Shown piece after piece: positions 15,298 through 16,603 of a DNA stretch of 16,603 bases. The stretch is from contig CALFKA010000014.1 in the NCBI GenBank assembly GCA_937880545.1, positions 1 to 16,603 on the forward strand, given 5' to 3'. Position numbers and translations under genes: made by a program. This DNA is from an uncultured Clostridia bacterium. GTDB taxonomy: Bacteria; Bacillota; Clostridia; Peptostreptococcales; Acidaminobacteraceae. Position 1 is the first letter of the stretch. Each line of letters opens with the position of its first letter. Below the pieces are notes generated by a model, which worked only from the letters and a program-made list of their open reading frames with translations, searched no databases and was not told the DNA's origin.

Positions 15298-15331
15298 CCT
15301 TTCCTCCAGTTCTTAGATAGTGTTCATATTG

Positions 15332-15360
15332 ACTATACCCCAGCCACTCTGCTCTAACAA
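15332..15360 (-). promoter_or_regulatory. Promoter of the gcvT-gcvH-gcvPA-gcvPB operon
   Basis: On the minus strand TTGTTA (15355-15360) is followed after exactly 17 bp by TATAGT (15332-15337), a good sigma-A type promoter. Transcription should start near 15325, giving a leader of about 27 bases before the gcvT ATG. The fit of both hexamers and the spacing is seen directly. Confidence 0.7.
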
Positions 15361-15379
15361 TGATAGATATTCTTTTTAC

Positions 15380-15408
15380 TTGTCATAGATATTAACAAAT
15401 CTTATAAT
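15380..15408 (+). promoter_or_regulatory. Promoter of the hypothetical gene and cstA
   Basis: TTGTCA (15380-15385), a 17-bp spacer and a perfect TATAAT (15403-15408) form a near-consensus housekeeping promoter. The expected start is near 15415, leaving a leader of about 22 bases. It lies back-to-back with the gcvT promoter; the two are separated by about 20 bp. Confidence 0.75.
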
Positions 15409-15436
15409 TCGTGCTATTATTGCATTGAGGTAATGA

Positions 15437-15934
15437 ATGGATAAGAATGCATACAAAAAACTACTGATGGAGCGTCTTCAGGGCTATTTTGATTTCGATG
15501 AAAATACCCGTTTGGGGAGCATCCCCCTTGACTTTCACGCCCGTATGCACAGAAGAAACGAAAAATACGTGCTCCTTAAAAAGAATATACTATACGCATA
15601 CGATAATTTCGAGTACTTCAACCTTTACCAAACCGAAGAGATGAGCTTGTCACAGCTTCAAACTCTGATGGAGGAGTTCGCCGGGGCATGCTTGAAAGTG
15701 ACGACTCCAAACAAAGAACATATGAGTAGTGACCATATCCTGATCATCCATATGCCACACGCAGACGCCGAATTGAAAGCATTTGCCCGCAACTACAAGT
15801 TCCGAAAGTACTATCGTTTCGGACTACAGGGCACCTGCAAGGTGGGCCTCATCCTGGTCACAGACGACGGGAAGAGCGCCGAATTTTCCAAGGATCTTAG
15901 GGACAAAAAATATACATTTGTCCTTGAGAAATAA
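15437..15934 (+). CDS. Conserved hypothetical cytoplasmic protein
   Basis: I do not recognise a named function. The 165-aa product has no signal peptide, membrane segment or nucleotide-binding motif. Visible features are an N-terminal helix, a HRRNEKYVLLKK segment (38-49), EHMSSDH (94-100), and a basic, aromatic patch NYKFRKYYRFGLQG near 118-131, followed by a strand-rich GLILVTDDG end. I have a weak memory of similar uncharacterised clostridial proteins with RNEKY and EHMS motifs. The ATG is six bases after GAGG and close to a strong promoter. It is 17 bp upstream of cstA and surely co-transcribed, so a link to the transporter's use is possible but unproven. The odd strand and promoter relative to the gcv operon argue against a glycine role. 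Confidence 0.7.
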   Translation: MDKNAYKKLLMERLQGYFDFDENTRLGSIPLDFHARMHRRNEKYVLLKKNILYAYDNFEYFNLYQTEEMSLSQLQTLMEEFAGACLKVTTPNKEHMSSDHILIIHMPHADAELKAFARNYKFRKYYRFGLQGTCKVGLILVTDDGKSAEFSKDLRDKKYTFVLEK

Positions 15935-15951
15935 ATGAAGGAGGAATTACT

Positions 15952-16570
15952 ATGGCCGTTGTAATTCTGCTCGTCGGTATTGTCCTTTTAGTTATTGGCT
16001 ATGTCACTTACGGTTCATGGCTCGCCAAGGAGTGGGGAATCGATGCGACACGCCCCACCCCTGCACACGAACTGGCTGACGGCGTGGACTATGTCCCTGC
16101 AAAGAAGGCTGTTCTGCTTGGACACCACTTCGCCTCCATCGCCGGCGCCGGGCCCATCACCGGACCGATCCTCGCCTCTGTTTTTGGCTGGGTTCCTGTA
16201 TTCCTATGGGTTGTCATCGGAAGTCTCTTTTTCGGGGGCGTCCATGACTTCGGTTCTCTGCTGGCGTCCATCCGTCACCGTGGCCAGTCCATCGGTGCCG
16301 TCATTCAAAGTAGTGTAGGCAAACGCGAAAAGCAACTCTTTGATCTCTTCAGCTGGTTGACATTGATTCTCGTTGTTGCGGCGTTTGCAAACATCATTGT
16401 CAGCACCTTTGTCAGTAATGGCGCCGTCGCCACCACGTCACTTCTGTTCATTGTCTTGGCAGTCGCTTTCGGACTGGTGAACCAAAGGACCAATCTACCC
16501 CTATGGCTCACCACGATTTTCGGAGTTGCCATTCTCTTCCTGTGCATCTGGCTCGGCATGCTTTTCCCGC
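15952..16570 (+). CDS. cstA: Carbon starvation protein CstA-family transporter, N-terminal part (cut by assembly artefact)
   Basis: CstA-family proteins are multi-pass inner-membrane transporters; characterised members take up pyruvate or peptides during nutrient limitation. The visible ~206 residues have an N-terminal membrane helix (VVILLVGIVLLVIGYVTYG, 3-21), then the strongly conserved block from DGVDYVPAKKAVLLGHH (43-59) through FASIAGAGPITGPILAS (60-76), then GGVHDFGSL (94-102), and at least four further hydrophobic stretches. The ATG has GGAGG seven bases upstream. Bases from 16571 onward are sequencing adapter, so residues after Pro206 (QIGRAHV) and the apparent stop are false. The full protein is expected to be several hundred residues; most of it is missing. 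Whether the substrate is pyruvate or peptides cannot be told. Confidence 0.92.
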
Positions 16571-16603
16571 AGATCGGAAGAGCACACGTCTGAACTCCAG
16601 TCA
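16571..16603 (+). other. Illumina TruSeq adapter sequence (non-genomic)
   Basis: The last 33 bases begin AGATCGGAAGAGC and match the standard 33-base Illumina TruSeq Read 1 adapter in full, with no mismatch as I recall that sequence. They interrupt cstA in mid-gene and lie at the very end of the window, as expected for an untrimmed read at a contig end. This is a library artefact and should be masked. Confidence 0.97.

Noticed and set aside
15298..15436. Possible glycine riboswitch upstream of gcvT
   Set aside because: The promoter leaves too short a leader, and the conserved aptamer core is not seen on either strand.
1..16603. Mobile elements, CRISPR arrays, phage or defence genes, tRNA/rRNA
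   Set aside because: Reading both strands showed no transposase or integrase motifs, no spaced direct repeats, and no tRNA-like or rRNA-like stretch.

Overview
The window looks like chromosome from a low-to-mid GC Bacillota (Firmicutes), most likely a Clostridia or Tissierellia-type anaerobe. Supporting signs are strong AGGAGG ribosome binding sites, the split glycine decarboxylase (gcvPA/gcvPB), the yicC-gmk-priA-def-fmt gene order, a RelQ/YjbM-type small alarmone synthetase, and tightly overlapping genes. No species call can be made from sequence reading alone. Nothing mobile is visible: no insertion sequence, phage gene, CRISPR array, tRNA or rRNA. No gene-free stretch exceeds about 140 bases.

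Region 1 (1-7669, minus strand) is one long, tightly packed operon, read from right to left: small alarmone synthetase, metallophosphoesterase, HAD phosphatase, ROK sugar kinase, yicC, gmk, priA, def and fmt (cut by the left edge). Every junction is an overlap (1-17 bp) or a gap of a few bases, so translation is probably coupled throughout. The genes combine (p)ppGpp synthesis, GMP phosphorylation, replication restart and processing of formyl-methionine at protein N-termini. The remA, rpoZ and coaBC genes that often sit inside this cluster in Bacillota are absent.

Region 2 (7670-8523) holds an AT-rich divergent promoter region and a SpoU/TrmH-family RNA methyltransferase on the plus strand. 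Its last codons overlap a hairpin that acts as an intrinsic terminator for the opposite strand.

Region 3 (8499-15360, minus strand) is a second operon. It starts from a recognisable promoter (TTGTTA, 17 bp, TATAGT) and runs gcvT-gcvH-gcvPA-gcvPB (glycine cleavage system), then a D-2-hydroxyacid dehydrogenase, rlmN and a small P-loop ATPase, ending at the terminator inside trmH. No glycine riboswitch is visible in its short leader. A 46-nt structured inverted repeat lies between gcvPB and the dehydrogenase.

Region 4 (15380-16603, plus strand) starts from a near-consensus promoter (TTGTCA, 17 bp, TATAAT), followed by an uncharacterised 165-aa protein and the N-terminal part of a CstA-family transporter. 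The final 33 bases are not genomic: they match the Illumina TruSeq adapter exactly, so cstA is truncated by an assembly artefact and its apparent stop is false.

Most of the window is ordinary housekeeping content; I do not see a clearly new system. The best leads are the alarmone synthetase placed in the operon of the known alarmone target gmk, the divergent helicase motifs of PriA, the intercistronic RNA structure after gcvPB, and the adapter contamination.
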